Positions 47,777 through 58,220 of a DNA stretch of 64,000 nucleotides are shown here, piece by piece. The notes beneath the pieces were generated by a model that saw only the letters and a program-made list of their open reading frames with translations, searched no databases and was not told where the DNA came from. The stretch comes from an uncultured Eubacteriales bacterium. Its GTDB lineage: Bacteria > Bacillota > Clostridia > Oscillospirales > Oscillospiraceae. The translations under genes were made by a program, and so were the position numbers. The stretch lies in contig URHT01000002.1 of the NCBI GenBank assembly GCA_900547745.1, forward strand, positions 1-64,000, read 5' to 3'. Within the stretch, counting starts at the first letter, position 1, and each line of letters begins with the position of its first letter.

Positions 47777-48295
47777 ATGCTCCTTTACACACAGGTCATC
47801 GGCGACCCGCAGCAGAAACGGCTCTTTGAGGACGTATACGCCGCCTATCGGGGACGGATGCTGGCGCTGGCCCGCCGCAGGCTGCGTACACCGGAGGACG
47901 CCGAGGACGCGGTGCATCAGGCGTTCCTCTCTCTGGCGGAGCACTTTCACCGGTTGGCCCGACTGCCCCGCCCGGAGCTGGAGGCGTACCTCACGGTGGT
48001 GGTGGAGCGCAAGTGCATCGACCTCCTGCGGCAGCAGGCGCGGCTGTCCGGCACGCCCTTTGACGAGACGCTGCCGCTGGTGACGCCGCCGCCCTGCGGC
48101 GATACGCTGGCGGACGCCATGGGACGCCTGCCGCCCCGTTACCGGGAGGCGCTGCTGCTGCGCCACGCCTGCGGCTATTCCACCCGGGAGACGGCGGCGC
48201 TGCTGGAGTTGTCCTTTGCCGCCGCCCAGAAGCTGCTGTACCGGGCGCGGGACGCCTTGCGCGCAGAATTGGAAAAGGAGGCGATATCCCTATGA
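47777..48295 (+). CDS. ECF-like sigma-70 family RNA polymerase sigma factor (second module)
   Basis: 172 residues. Region 2 spans about 15-80 (TPEDAEDAVHQAFLSLAEHF, LTVVVERKCIDLLRQ) and region 4 about 110-165 (LPPRYREALLLRHACGYSTRETAALLEL). An AAGGA site directly precedes the ATG at 47777. It is coupled by ATGA to a DUF4367 membrane protein. It is not closely similar to the sigma factor at 8477, so the window carries two independent modules. Confidence 0.85.
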   Translation: MLLYTQVIGDPQQKRLFEDVYAAYRGRMLALARRRLRTPEDAEDAVHQAFLSLAEHFHRLARLPRPELEAYLTVVVERKCIDLLRQQARLSGTPFDETLPLVTPPPCGDTLADAMGRLPPRYREALLLRHACGYSTRETAALLELSFAAAQKLLYRARDALRAELEKEAISL

Positions 48296-49134
48296 GCATC
48301 ACAATCACCGACACGGCGCTGCGTCAGGCGGCGCGGAAGCTGGCTTGCCAGTTGGCCGCCGCCCTGCCGGAGGAGGACACCGTTTTCTCCGCCGGGTTCG
48401 GGGGACGGATGGCCCCGCTGCTCCGCCGTCAGAAGCGCCGCCGCACGGTGCGGCTGGTGCGGCAGCGGACAGCCGCCGCGCTGCTGGCCGTGGTACTGAC
48501 CTTCGGCGCGGTGTTGGCGGTCAGCCCTGCGGCGCGGGCCGCCGTGAGCCGCTGGCTGCGCCAGATGACAACGGCCGTCACCGCCTACCGCTTCCCGGCG
48601 GAGCAGAGCGCCGGGACATGGACGGGAAACGGCCCCACATGGCTGCCGGAGGGCTATGTAATGGATTCTGACTTTACAGGCGGCGACGGCGTTCGCACGG
48701 TGCGGTACACCTCGCAGCAGGGTGATGTCCTGCTGGCGGCGGTGGGCTTCCGCAGCGACCGGATAGTCTCCATGGAGGTGCGCAGCCACCGGACGGCGGG
48801 GCTGTCCGACATCCTCACCGGCCAGCGCCCCCAGGGCGAACCGGGAGAGCCGGAGGGGTACGACATCACGGAGGTGCAGGTGCAGGGCCGGGACGCCCAG
48901 CTCTACCGGTTCCGCCATCTGCCCGATGAGCGCGCCGCCAGCGTGTACAGCGTGCTGTTCTATCTGGACGGCGGCTGGGCGCCGTTCTATCAGGTGGCCA
49001 TACCGGAGCAGGGGCGGCTGCTGGTGTGGGTGGACGAGGACGCCGGACAGGTATTCCTGCTGTTCGGCACCCCGGGACAAGAGGCGCTCTGCCGCATGGC
49101 GGAGAGCATGTATGAGGAAAGGAGCAACGCATGA
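48292..49134 (+). CDS. DUF4367-type membrane protein, likely anti-sigma partner
   Basis: 280 residues: basic cytoplasmic N-terminus (about 1-62), one membrane helix (about 63-82), and an exterior domain containing TWLPEGYVMDSDFTGGDGVR and a repeated pattern of beta strands typical of DUF4367. Members commonly follow ECF sigma genes in Firmicutes and are presumed anti-sigma or sensor proteins. Overlaps the sigma stop (ATGA) and the lipoprotein start downstream (ATGA). Confidence 0.75.
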   Translation: MSITITDTALRQAARKLACQLAAALPEEDTVFSAGFGGRMAPLLRRQKRRRTVRLVRQRTAAALLAVVLTFGAVLAVSPAARAAVSRWLRQMTTAVTAYRFPAEQSAGTWTGNGPTWLPEGYVMDSDFTGGDGVRTVRYTSQQGDVLLAAVGFRSDRIVSMEVRSHRTAGLSDILTGQRPQGEPGEPEGYDITEVQVQGRDAQLYRFRHLPDERAASVYSVLFYLDGGWAPFYQVAIPEQGRLLVWVDEDAGQVFLLFGTPGQEALCRMAESMYEERSNA

Positions 49135-49493
49135 AGAAATTTACGCTGCTGGCGGCGCTGCTGCTGGCGGTGCTGCTGCTGGCACTGGCTCTGACCGCCT
49201 GCGGCAGGCAGGCGGAGGAGGACGACGGGAAGGTGGTCTATCTCCCGCTGTGGATGGAGCCGTATTCCGTGGTGTACTACGACGCCGACCTGAACCGCAC
49301 CGTTGCGGAGGGCGGCGACCTGACGGAGGAGGAAATCGGCAGCCGGGAGGATATTCAGGCGGTGGGCATGTACGGCAGCGAGCCGGCGGAGCCGGACACC
49401 AAGGTGGAGTACGACCTTCACGGCTTCCTGCAGAACATCTATTACAGGACGCCGGACGGCGCCGGCTGGCAGTTGGAGCGCCCTCACGATTGA
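49131..49493 (+). CDS. Small lipoprotein linked to the ECF sigma operon
   Basis: 120 residues with a lipoprotein signal (leucine/alanine-rich h-region ending LALTAC, lipid-modified Cys about 24) and a short acidic exterior domain (about 30-120) with no recognised fold. Third gene of the sigma operon, start overlapping the previous stop. It may be a cell-envelope sensor for the module. Confidence 0.65.
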   Translation: MKKFTLLAALLLAVLLLALALTACGRQAEEDDGKVVYLPLWMEPYSVVYYDADLNRTVAEGGDLTEEEIGSREDIQAVGMYGSEPAEPDTKVEYDLHGFLQNIYYRTPDGAGWQLERPHD

Positions 49494-49514
49494 CAAAGCA
49501 GATACCGAGAACGG

Positions 49515-49554
49515 ATACACGGAACGGCCGCCTCTGGGCGGCCGTTCCGTGTAT
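49515..49554 (+). terminator. Long stem-loop after the sigma operon
   Basis: An approximately 18-bp stem ATACACGGAACGGCCGCC and complement; no clear T-run, so termination efficiency is uncertain. Confidence 0.6.
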
Positions 49555-49602
49555 AAACCCCCGCATCCTGCGCATCCTACCGGAGAAAAGGAGGCGCGGA
49601 GC

Positions 49603-50322
49603 ATGACAGATGAGACAAAGGAAACCAGGTCGTCGGCGGACGGCGGCGACGGGCAGGAGCAGTCCTCCCCGGCCATGCAGCAGATCGTGGACATGGGCTC
49701 GTCCGTGGTGAAGAACCGCCACGGCACGGTGCATTGCCTGACCATCGTGGGACAGGTGGAGGGTCACATGGTGCTGCCCAACAACACGAAAAGCACCAAA
49801 TACGAGCACGTCCTGCCGCTGCTGGCGTCGCTGGAGGAGTCGGACGACGTAGACGGCCTGCTGCTGCTTTTGAACACGGTGGGCGGCGACATCGAGGCGG
49901 GGCTGGCCATCGCGGAGCTGGTGGCGGGCATGCGCCTGCCCACGGTGACGCTGGTGCTGGGCGGCGGCCACTCCATCGGCGTGCCGCTGGCGGTGTGCGG
50001 CAAGGAGACGTTCATCGCCTCCAGCGCGTCCATGACCATCCACCCGGTGCGCATGTCCGGCACAGTCATCGCCGCGCCGGAGACGTACCGCTACTTTGAG
50101 CGCATCCGGGAGCGCATCGTCAGGTTCGTGGCGGCCCACAGCCATATCAGCGAGGAGCGGTTCCGCCAGCTGATGCTGGCCACCGGCGACATGGCCAACG
50201 ACGTGGGCACCGTGCTGTACGGGGAGGAGGCGGTGACGCTGGGCATCATCGACCATGTGGGCAGTCTGTCCGACGCGCTGGACAGCCTGTACCGCCAGAT
50301 GGATCGGCGGCGTGCGGAATAG
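49603..50322 (+). CDS. ClpP-family serine protease-like protein (TepA type)
   Basis: 239 residues. A ClpP/crotonase-fold domain spans about 55-230: oxyanion GG in LLLNTVGGDIEAGLA, catalytic Ser in GGGHSIGVPLAV, catalytic His in MTIHPVRM. Like Bacillus TepA it has a disordered N-terminus and no signal peptide; TepA has been linked to protein export and spore-protein turnover. The ATG at 49603 follows AAAGGAGG eight bases upstream. Its own terminator follows. Confidence 0.82.
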   Translation: MTDETKETRSSADGGDGQEQSSPAMQQIVDMGSSVVKNRHGTVHCLTIVGQVEGHMVLPNNTKSTKYEHVLPLLASLEESDDVDGLLLLLNTVGGDIEAGLAIAELVAGMRLPTVTLVLGGGHSIGVPLAVCGKETFIASSASMTIHPVRMSGTVIAAPETYRYFERIRERIVRFVAAHSHISEERFRQLMLATGDMANDVGTVLYGEEAVTLGIIDHVGSLSDALDSLYRQMDRRRAE

Positions 50323-50325
50323 GGC

Positions 50326-50376
50326 AGGGGGGGACGGTGCGCCGCCCCCTCCGCTTTTTTATTTTTTCCGGTCAGG
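50326..50376 (+). terminator. Terminator of the tepA-like gene
   Basis: AGGGGGG ... CCCCCT stem followed by GCTTTTTTATTTTTT. Confidence 0.7.
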
Positions 50377-50402
50377 CGAAAAGAAAAAGTTGGCGAAAAG
50401 TC

Positions 50403-50431
50403 TTGCATTCGATACTTTGAGAGCATATAAT
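50403..50431 (+). promoter_or_regulatory. typA promoter
   Basis: -35 TTGCAT (50403-50408), a 17-bp spacer and consensus -10 TATAAT (50426-50431). Confidence 0.8.
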
Positions 50432-50475
50432 ACAAAGGTTAGTGAATTTATACCCGAGAGAAAGGGGTCTTACCT

Positions 50476-52308
<1,833 letters not shown>

Positions 52309-52330
52309 ACGACACCCCTCAAAACCTCGC

Positions 52331-52356
52331 AAAAGACCGGCTCCGCCGGTCTTTTG
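52331..52356 (+). terminator. typA terminator
   Basis: AAAAGACCGGC-TCC-GCCGGTCTTTT. Confidence 0.85.
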
Positions 52357-52389
52357 GCTTACATGCGGTATTTCAGGTGCGGCCCGCTG

Positions 52390-52438
52390 GGCCCGCCGCC
52401 TGCTTGTATCTCTGGGATATTCCGCGCCAACAGGCGCG
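52390..52438. repeat. Dispersed intergenic repeat, copy 2
   Basis: Shares its core (CTGGGATATTCCGCGCC ... GGCGCG) and preceding GCCCGCCGC with 9710-9760. It follows a terminator, as copy 1 does. Confidence 0.55.
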
Positions 52439-52494
52439 TAAGAATCATCGCGGCGGCGCCGTTCACCAACTGGTTGTGCGGAAAGCTGTTCCGC

Positions 52495-52530
52495 TAAAAA
52501 AGCAGCCTGTCCGACGGACAGGCTGCTTTC
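52495..52530 (-). terminator. Terminator of the leftward iscS-MATE-rlmA-GH25 operon
   Basis: AAAGCAGCCTGTCC-GAC-GGACAGGCTGCTTT; read leftward it ends in a T-run (TTTTTT) just past the lysozyme gene. Confidence 0.85.
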
Positions 52531-52534
52531 TGCA

Positions 52535-53449
52535 TCATGCGCGGGGAGAGGGGACGAACAGCAGATTCAGATCCGCCTGCGTGGGCATACCGTTCAGCGC
52601 GGCGCTGTCGCTGTACTGCCACATGTCGAAGGCGTAGTAGAAATCCGGATAGTCGTTGTAGTCCGCCACCCACAGAGCGTAGTCCGCCAGACGGCTCAGG
52701 TCATAGCGGTAATAGCCCTGCTGGCGGTTGAGATAGATACCGGCGGGATACCCGGCGGATTCCACCACGCCGCAGAAGGCGGCGGCGCACTCCGTCAGAT
52801 AGCCGTTGTCGTTGTCCTTGGTGCGGGAATCGTCGGCGAACACCGGCTCCCAGTCGAAGTAGACCGGCAGATCCAGCTGCTGCCCGTCCAGCAGGCGCAG
52901 GACATGGGCAGCCTCGGCAGCGGCCTCCTGCACCGTCACGGCCTGTGAGAAGTAGTACACGCCCACGTCGATCCCGGCGGCCCGTGCGCCCCGCAGATGA
53001 CTGGTGAAGGAACCGTCCGTCCGGAGCGCGCCCTTTGTATAGCCGGTATAGCCGATGCGGAGGATGGCGAAATCCACACCCTGCGCCGCCAGCCGCTGCC
53101 AGTCCACGCCGGCCTGATAGTCGGACACGTCCACGCCCATGCGGACAGTGCCGGTCATGCCGGTGTAGCGGAGGGCTCCGTCCTCCTCGCGGGTGAAATC
53201 CTCGGCGGTGAAGGGATTCACCGGCAGGTTTTCGTGGGGCGTCAGCCACACCATGTTGGCCCCGTCGTTGACATAGACCTGCCCCGCGTGGGGATCAGGC
53301 TCCTCGACGGTGCGGGGTTGGCGGGGCAGCAGACTCAGCACCACGGGAATGGCGACGGCCAGCGCCGCCAGCAGTATCACCAGCGGCAGCAGCCGTCTGC
53401 GCCGTCTCCTGCGGCGCCGGCGGCGGGGGCGTACAGCGGTAGCTTCCAT
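52535..53449 (-). CDS. Membrane-anchored GH25 lysozyme-like muramidase
   Basis: 304 residues. A very Arg-rich N-terminus (about 8-19) precedes one membrane helix (about 20-40), then a linker and the GH25 barrel (about 100-300): MGVDVSDYQAGVDWQ with the first catalytic Asp, LRIGYTGYTKG, and VYFDWEP with the catalytic Asp/Glu pair. GH25 enzymes cut the MurNAc-GlcNAc bond of peptidoglycan. The start at 53449 has only an AGGTG site. It lies four bases after the rlmA-like gene. Confidence 0.88.
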   Translation of the reverse strand: MEATAVRPRRRRRRRRRRRLLPLVILLAALAVAIPVVLSLLPRQPRTVEEPDPHAGQVYVNDGANMVWLTPHENLPVNPFTAEDFTREEDGALRYTGMTGTVRMGVDVSDYQAGVDWQRLAAQGVDFAILRIGYTGYTKGALRTDGSFTSHLRGARAAGIDVGVYYFSQAVTVQEAAAEAAHVLRLLDGQQLDLPVYFDWEPVFADDSRTKDNDNGYLTECAAAFCGVVESAGYPAGIYLNRQQGYYRYDLSRLADYALWVADYNDYPDFYYAFDMWQYSDSAALNGMPTQADLNLLFVPSPRA

Positions 53450-53453
53450 TGCT

Positions 53454-54284
53454 TCACCTGCTTTCTCGTTGAAACACATGGATGTCAAAGGCGATGCGGC
53501 AGTCCATCGTGTCAAGTTTACATAATCTTTCAACGCCGCTTTTCGGCGTCTTCCAGCAGTAGGGGGTCATGCCGAACAGCGCCTGAATGTCGGCGGCGCT
53601 GTCCAGATGGATGACATCCTCCACATGGCGGATGTCGACGTAGCGGAAGCCGTCGTAGGGCGTCTCCTTCACCTCGTTGGGGTAGGGATGGTCATAGAGC
53701 ACCTGCTTCATCTCCCACAGATGCATGGCGGAGGGGACGACATACAGAAAGTGTCCCTCCGGCCGCAGCACCCGGCGGAATTCCTCGATGGCCAGCGGGG
53801 AAAAGCAGTTGAGCAGCAGGTCGATGCTGCCGTCCGCCGCCGGCAGGCGGTAGGAGGAGGCCACGGCGAATTCCACGTTTTTCTCCCGCTTGGCCGCCAG
53901 CCGCAGGATGAACTTGGAGATATCCGTGCCGGCCATCCGGGGCGCTTTTCCGGCGGCGCACAGAGCCTGATAAATGGCGGCGGTGTAGTAGCCCTCGCCG
54001 CAGCCGCTGTCCAGCACCGCCGGGGCTGGGCCGGTCAGAGAGACGGTGAGTCGACATAACGCATCGCGCAGCGGGGCGTAGTAGCCCTTGGAGAGGAAGG
54101 CGCTGCGGGCGGCGGCCATGGCCTTGTCGTCGCCGGGCGCCTTGGAGTGCTTCCGGTTCACCGGGAGCAGGTAGGTGTGACCCTCCTTGGCGATGTCGAA
54201 GGTGTGCCCGTCGGGGCAGCGGTAGACGCCGTCCTGACGGGTCAGGGGCGCGGCGCACAGGGGACAGACGAACAGACTGGTCAT
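53454..54284 (-). CDS. 23S rRNA (guanine-N1)-methyltransferase RlmA family
   Basis: 276 residues. The N-terminal zinc knuckle CPLCAAPL ... RCPDGHTFD (about 7-30) and SAM-binding VLDSGCGEGYY (about 89-99) match RlmA(I/II). It methylates G745 or G748 in 23S helix 35; RlmA(II) forms in Gram-positives can confer resistance to or sensitise for macrolides such as tylosin. The subtype cannot be told here. Its start overlaps the stop of the MATE gene upstream. Confidence 0.87.
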   Translation of the reverse strand: MTSLFVCPLCAAPLTRQDGVYRCPDGHTFDIAKEGHTYLLPVNRKHSKAPGDDKAMAAARSAFLSKGYYAPLRDALCRLTVSLTGPAPAVLDSGCGEGYYTAAIYQALCAAGKAPRMAGTDISKFILRLAAKREKNVEFAVASSYRLPAADGSIDLLLNCFSPLAIEEFRRVLRPEGHFLYVVPSAMHLWEMKQVLYDHPYPNEVKETPYDGFRYVDIRHVEDVIHLDSAADIQALFGMTPYCWKTPKSGVERLCKLDTMDCRIAFDIHVFQRESR

Positions 54285-55675
54285 AGGCCGTGCCCCTCCG
54301 GCAGCGTCACGTCATGGATCCAGCGGCCCCTGCGGATGCGGTACCAGCACAGGGGGCACTTCAGCAGGGACTCCGCCTGAATGGCGGCGGCCACCCACCA
54401 GTAGGAGGCGTCCAGCACCAGCGCCAGCAGCGCCGTCAGGGGCAGGGCCAGCAGCCACTGGGGGGAGATGTCCAGCGCGGCGGAGCAGAACACGTCGCCG
54501 CCCGCGCGGAGCACGCCGGTGACGGCGGTGATGGAGTAGGCGTGCAGGGGGATGGAGGCAAAGCCGGTGACGGCCAGCGCCGCGGCGATCTCCGCCGTCT
54601 GGCCGTACAGCTCAAACAGCGGGAAGACGATGGGCTGGAACAGCAGCGGCACCAGCGCCAGCGCGGCCACGGCCAGCGCGACGCCCACCAGTATCGTGAC
54701 CCACAGCAGGGTATGGCTCAGCTCCAGCACCTCCTCGTGGCTCCTGCCCTCGCCGATGGCCTTGCCCACGATGACGGCGGTGGCGGCGCCCAGGCCGAAG
54801 CATACCACCAGAAACAGGCGGTTCAGATTGCCCATGACGGCGTAGGCCGCCAGATACTCCACGGAGATGACGGTGTAGCCCAGGATCACCGTGAGCATGC
54901 TGTTGCCCAGTCCCCACGCGATCTCATTGAGCAGCACGGGGGAGGAGTATTTGATGAAGCGGCGGCACATCTCCCAGCCCGGGCGGAAGAAGGCCCGCAG
55001 CCGCAGGGGGATGGTCTTGCTGCGCAGGGCGCAGAACAGGCACACGGCGAACTCCGCCACGCGGCTGAGCAGCGTGGCCACGGCGGCGCCCTCCACCCCC
55101 AGCATGGGGAAACCCGCCTTGCCGAAGATCAGCAGGTAGTTCATGCTGGTGTTGATGACGGTGGACATGCCGAACAGCTTCATGCCGAAGGCGGAATTTT
55201 CCACGCTGCGCTGGGCGCTGACGTAGATGGAGGACAGCATATTGAACACATAGGAGAACCCGATGACCCGCAGGTACGGCGCGCCCAGCAGCGACAGCTC
55301 GTGCTTGTTGCTGAGCAGATCCATGATCTCCACAGGCCAGAGGAAGAAGGCGGCGGCCAGCACGGCGGCGATGCCCACGCCCAGATAGGCGGCCACGCCC
55401 ATGGCACGGCTGATGCTCTCCAGATCCTTTTTGCCCCAGTACTGGCTGATGAGGATGCCCACGCCGGACTGGACGCCGAACACGATGGAGATCAGCAGGA
55501 ACACCGGCACGTTGGCGGTAGTGACGGCGGCCATCTCCTTGTTGCCCAGCTGGCTGACCATCAGGGTGTCGATGAGACCCAGCGAGAACGTGATAAGATT
55601 TTGCAGGGCGATGGGGGCGGTGAGCCGCGCCAGATAGCGGTAAAAGCCCTTGTCGCGTTGGAGTGCTTTCAGCAT
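54281..55675 (-). CDS. MATE-family efflux transporter
   Basis: 464 residues with about 12 helices: first half LTAPIALQNLITFSLGLIDTLMVSQLG, second half YSSPVLLNEIAWGLGNSMLTVI. It resembles the DinF/NorM-like clostridial MATE group. Cargo unknown. Read leftward between the cysteine desulfurase and rlmA-like genes with short gaps or overlaps, so co-transcribed. Confidence 0.9.
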   Translation of the reverse strand: MLKALQRDKGFYRYLARLTAPIALQNLITFSLGLIDTLMVSQLGNKEMAAVTTANVPVFLLISIVFGVQSGVGILISQYWGKKDLESISRAMGVAAYLGVGIAAVLAAAFFLWPVEIMDLLSNKHELSLLGAPYLRVIGFSYVFNMLSSIYVSAQRSVENSAFGMKLFGMSTVINTSMNYLLIFGKAGFPMLGVEGAAVATLLSRVAEFAVCLFCALRSKTIPLRLRAFFRPGWEMCRRFIKYSSPVLLNEIAWGLGNSMLTVILGYTVISVEYLAAYAVMGNLNRLFLVVCFGLGAATAVIVGKAIGEGRSHEEVLELSHTLLWVTILVGVALAVAALALVPLLFQPIVFPLFELYGQTAEIAAALAVTGFASIPLHAYSITAVTGVLRAGGDVFCSAALDISPQWLLALPLTALLALVLDASYWWVAAAIQAESLLKCPLCWYRIRRGRWIHDVTLPEGHGL

Positions 55676-55688
55676 AGCGGTGTACCTC

Positions 55689-56822
55689 TTACAGCATGGG
55701 GAAGCGGGCGGCCTGATGGGCCTTCAGCGCGTCATACAGGGCGTCCACGTCCGATGTGGTGTTGTCGGGGGAGAAGGAGATGCGGATGACGCCGGCGGCG
55801 GTGCGCCTGTCCAGCCCCAGCGCCGACACGACATGGCTGGCCTTGCCCTGATGGCAGGCGGAGCCGGCGGAGATGCAGATGCCCTGCGCCCCCAGATCGG
55901 TGACGATGTTGGCACTGGGGTAGCCCGCCATCGACACCGCCAGAATGTGGGGCGCCGTGCCTGCCGCCACCGGCGCCATGCCGGGGATGGTCAGCAGCTT
56001 CTCCCGGCAGTAGTCCCGCAGGGCGGCCATGTGGGCGATCTTGGCGTCATAGCCCGCAAGCCGCAGCTCCACCGCCTTGGCGAAGCCCGCGATCTGGGCG
56101 GTGGCCTCTGTACCGGAGCGCAGGCCCCGCTCCTGCCCTCCGCCGGGCAGCAGGGGCCGCACGTTGCGGAACCGGTCGGAGATGTACAGCGCGCCCACGC
56201 CCTTGGGTCCGCCCAGCTTGTGGGCGGACAGGCTCATCATATCCACGCCCCACGCCTCCGGGTCGCAGGGCACCTTCAAAAAGCCCTGTACCGCGTCGCA
56301 GTGCAGCAGGGCGCGGGACTTCCGCTCCCGCAGGAGGCGGGCGGTTTCCGCCACGGGGAAGATGCAGCCCGTCTCGTTGTTCACCAGCATCATGGACACC
56401 AGCACCGTGTCCTCCCGCAGGGCGGATGCCACCTGCTCCGCGGTGACGTGCCCGGTGCGGTCTGGTTTGAGGTAGGTGACCTCATAGCCCTGCTGCGCCA
56501 GCCAGCGGCATGGCTCCAGCACGGCGCTGTGCTCCACGGCGGTGGTGATGATGTGCTTGCCGGTGTGCCGTCCCTGCCAGACGGCGGCCTGTATGGCCCA
56601 GTTGTCCGATTCCGTGCCGCAGGAGGTGAAGTACAGCCGCTCCGGCGGGCAGTGCAGCGCCCCGGCGACGACGGCGCGCCAGCTCTCCACGGCCTTTTTC
56701 ATCTCCTGCCCGGCGGGGTACTGGGAGGAGGGATTGCCGAAGTGCCGGGTCAGCACCTCATACATGGCGTCCGCCACGGCGGCGGGTACCGGCGTGGTGG
56801 CGGCGTTATCCAGATAGATCAT
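55689..56822 (-). CDS. Cysteine desulfurase (NifS/IscS-like)
   Basis: 377 residues, PLP enzyme of aminotransferase class V. Seen: YLDNAATTPV, the PLP-binding Lys in SAHKLGGPKGVGALY, and the persulfide Cys in ISAGSACHQGK. It takes sulfur from cysteine for Fe-S clusters or tRNA thiolation. Divergent from mtaB, an Fe-S tRNA methylthiotransferase, whose cluster it could supply. The gene begins a leftward operon; its promoter at 56901-56929 faces the mtaB promoter. Confidence 0.92.
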   Translation of the reverse strand: MIYLDNAATTPVPAAVADAMYEVLTRHFGNPSSQYPAGQEMKKAVESWRAVVAGALHCPPERLYFTSCGTESDNWAIQAAVWQGRHTGKHIITTAVEHSAVLEPCRWLAQQGYEVTYLKPDRTGHVTAEQVASALREDTVLVSMMLVNNETGCIFPVAETARLLRERKSRALLHCDAVQGFLKVPCDPEAWGVDMMSLSAHKLGGPKGVGALYISDRFRNVRPLLPGGGQERGLRSGTEATAQIAGFAKAVELRLAGYDAKIAHMAALRDYCREKLLTIPGMAPVAAGTAPHILAVSMAGYPSANIVTDLGAQGICISAGSACHQGKASHVVSALGLDRRTAAGVIRISFSPDNTTSDVDALYDALKAHQAARFPML

Positions 56823-56856
56823 GGGAAAAACCTCTCAATTTCATTGGCCGGAGGAC

Positions 56857-56885
56857 TTGCCACCGGCGTAAGTATCCAGTATAAT
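56857..56885 (+). promoter_or_regulatory. mtaB promoter, facing the desulfurase promoter
   Basis: -35 TTGCCA (56857-56862), a 17-bp spacer and consensus -10 TATAAT (56880-56885); predicted start near 56892. Confidence 0.75.
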
Positions 56886-56900
56886 AAAGCGTTACCACTT

Positions 56901-56929
56901 ATTATACCGACATTCGACGGAAAGTGCAA
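56901..56929 (-). promoter_or_regulatory. Cysteine desulfurase promoter, facing the mtaB promoter
   Basis: Leftward -35 TTGCAC (56924-56929), a 17-bp spacer and consensus -10 TATAAT (56901-56906); predicted start near 56894, two bases from the rightward start. The two -10 boxes form a TATAATAA ... TTATTATA inverted repeat. Confidence 0.75.
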
Positions 56930-56939
56930 GGAGAATCCC

Positions 56940-58220
56940 ATGCTGGCAGCGATTTACACATTAGGCTGTAAGGTCAATCAATACGAAACGCAGGCCATGG
57001 AGCAGGAGCTGGTGCGCCGGGGCCATACGCTGGTGCCCTTTGACCAGCGGGCGGACGCCTATATCGTCAACACCTGCTCCGTCACCGCCGTCAGCGATAA
57101 GAAATCACGGCAGATGCTGCGGCGGTGCCGGAAGCTGAACCCGGAGGCGGTGGTGGCCGCCTGCGGCTGTTATGTGCAGACCCACGCGGAGGAGGCGGCG
57201 GGGCTGGACGTGGATCTCGTCGCCGGCACCGGCGACCGGATGGCCTTTCTGGATCTGCTGGAGCAGGTGACCCGGGAGAAGCAGGTGACGCTGCTGGACG
57301 ATGCCCTGAAGCGCCGGACATTCGAGGTGCTGCCCGCCGGCGGCATGGCCGAGCGCACCCGCGCCATGCTGAAGGTGGAGGACGGCTGCGTCAACTTCTG
57401 CACCTACTGCATCATCCCCTACGCCCGCGGCCCGGTGCGCTCTCTGCCCAAGGCGGAGGCGGTGGCCCAGACGGAGCAGCTGCGCCGCGAGGGCTATCGG
57501 GAGCTGGTGTTCACCGGCATCGAGATCTCCAGCTGGGGCCACGATCTGAAAAACGGCGAGACGCTCATCGATCTTCTGGAGGCGGTGTCCGCCGCCGCGG
57601 GGGACATGCGGCTGCGTCTGGGCAGTCTGGAGCCCCGCACCATCACGGAGGATTTCTGCCGCCGCGCCGCCGCACTGCCTAACCTGTGTCCCCACTTCCA
57701 CCTGTCTCTCCAGTCCGGCTGCGACGATACGCTGAAGCGGATGAACCGGAAGTACGACACGGCCCGGTTCCGGGAGTCCGTATCCCTGCTGAACCGATAC
57801 TTCCACCGCCCCGCCGTCACCACCGACCTCATCTGCGGCTTTCCGGAGGAGACGGAGGAGGAGTTCGCCCAGACGCTGGCATTTATCGAGTCCTGCGGCT
57901 TCGCGGCCATGCACATCTTCCCCTACTCCATCCGCCCCGGCACCAAGGCGGCGGCCATGGCGCAGGTGCCCCCGGCGGTGAAGGAGGCCCGCGCCGCCCG
58001 GGCGGGACAGGTGGCGGAGAAGCTGCACCGCGCCTATCTGGCGGGCTGCGTGGGCCAGGTCTACCCGGTGCTGTTCGAGCAGCCCAAGGACGGCCGCTAC
58101 ACCGGCCACGCCCCCAACTACATGGAGGTGGCCGTGGCGGCGGATGGATTACATAACATTATAAGAGACGTAAAGATCGTTAGAACAGACGGAGAAATAC
58201 TATTAGGAGAGTTGACATAA
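56940..58220 (+). CDS. mtaB: tRNA (t6A37) methylthiotransferase MtaB
   Basis: 426 residues. The N-terminal UPF0004 domain contributes three cluster Cys (TLGCKVNQYE, VNTCSVTAV, ACGCYVQ), the radical SAM domain has CVNFCTYCIIPYARG, and a TRAM-like C-terminus follows. It adds a methylthio group to t6A37 in ANN-decoding tRNAs, using two 4Fe-4S clusters. The KVNQYE and SSWG motifs favour MtaB over MiaB. The ATG at 56940 follows AAGGAGAA. Its stop overlaps the next ATG. Confidence 0.93.
   Translation: MLAAIYTLGCKVNQYETQAMEQELVRRGHTLVPFDQRADAYIVNTCSVTAVSDKKSRQMLRRCRKLNPEAVVAACGCYVQTHAEEAAGLDVDLVAGTGDRMAFLDLLEQVTREKQVTLLDDALKRRTFEVLPAGGMAERTRAMLKVEDGCVNFCTYCIIPYARGPVRSLPKAEAVAQTEQLRREGYRELVFTGIEISSWGHDLKNGETLIDLLEAVSAAAGDMRLRLGSLEPRTITEDFCRRAAALPNLCPHFHLSLQSGCDDTLKRMNRKYDTARFRESVSLLNRYFHRPAVTTDLICGFPEETEEEFAQTLAFIESCGFAAMHIFPYSIRPGTKAAAMAQVPPAVKEARAARAGQVAEKLHRAYLAGCVGQVYPVLFEQPKDGRYTGHAPNYMEVAVAADGLHNIIRDVKIVRTDGEILLGELT

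Noticed and set aside
55650..56939. Extended upstream frame fused to mtaB
   Set aside because: It is antisense to the cysteine desulfurase gene and crosses the promoters. The ATG at 56940 has a strong ribosome site and gives the family N-terminus.
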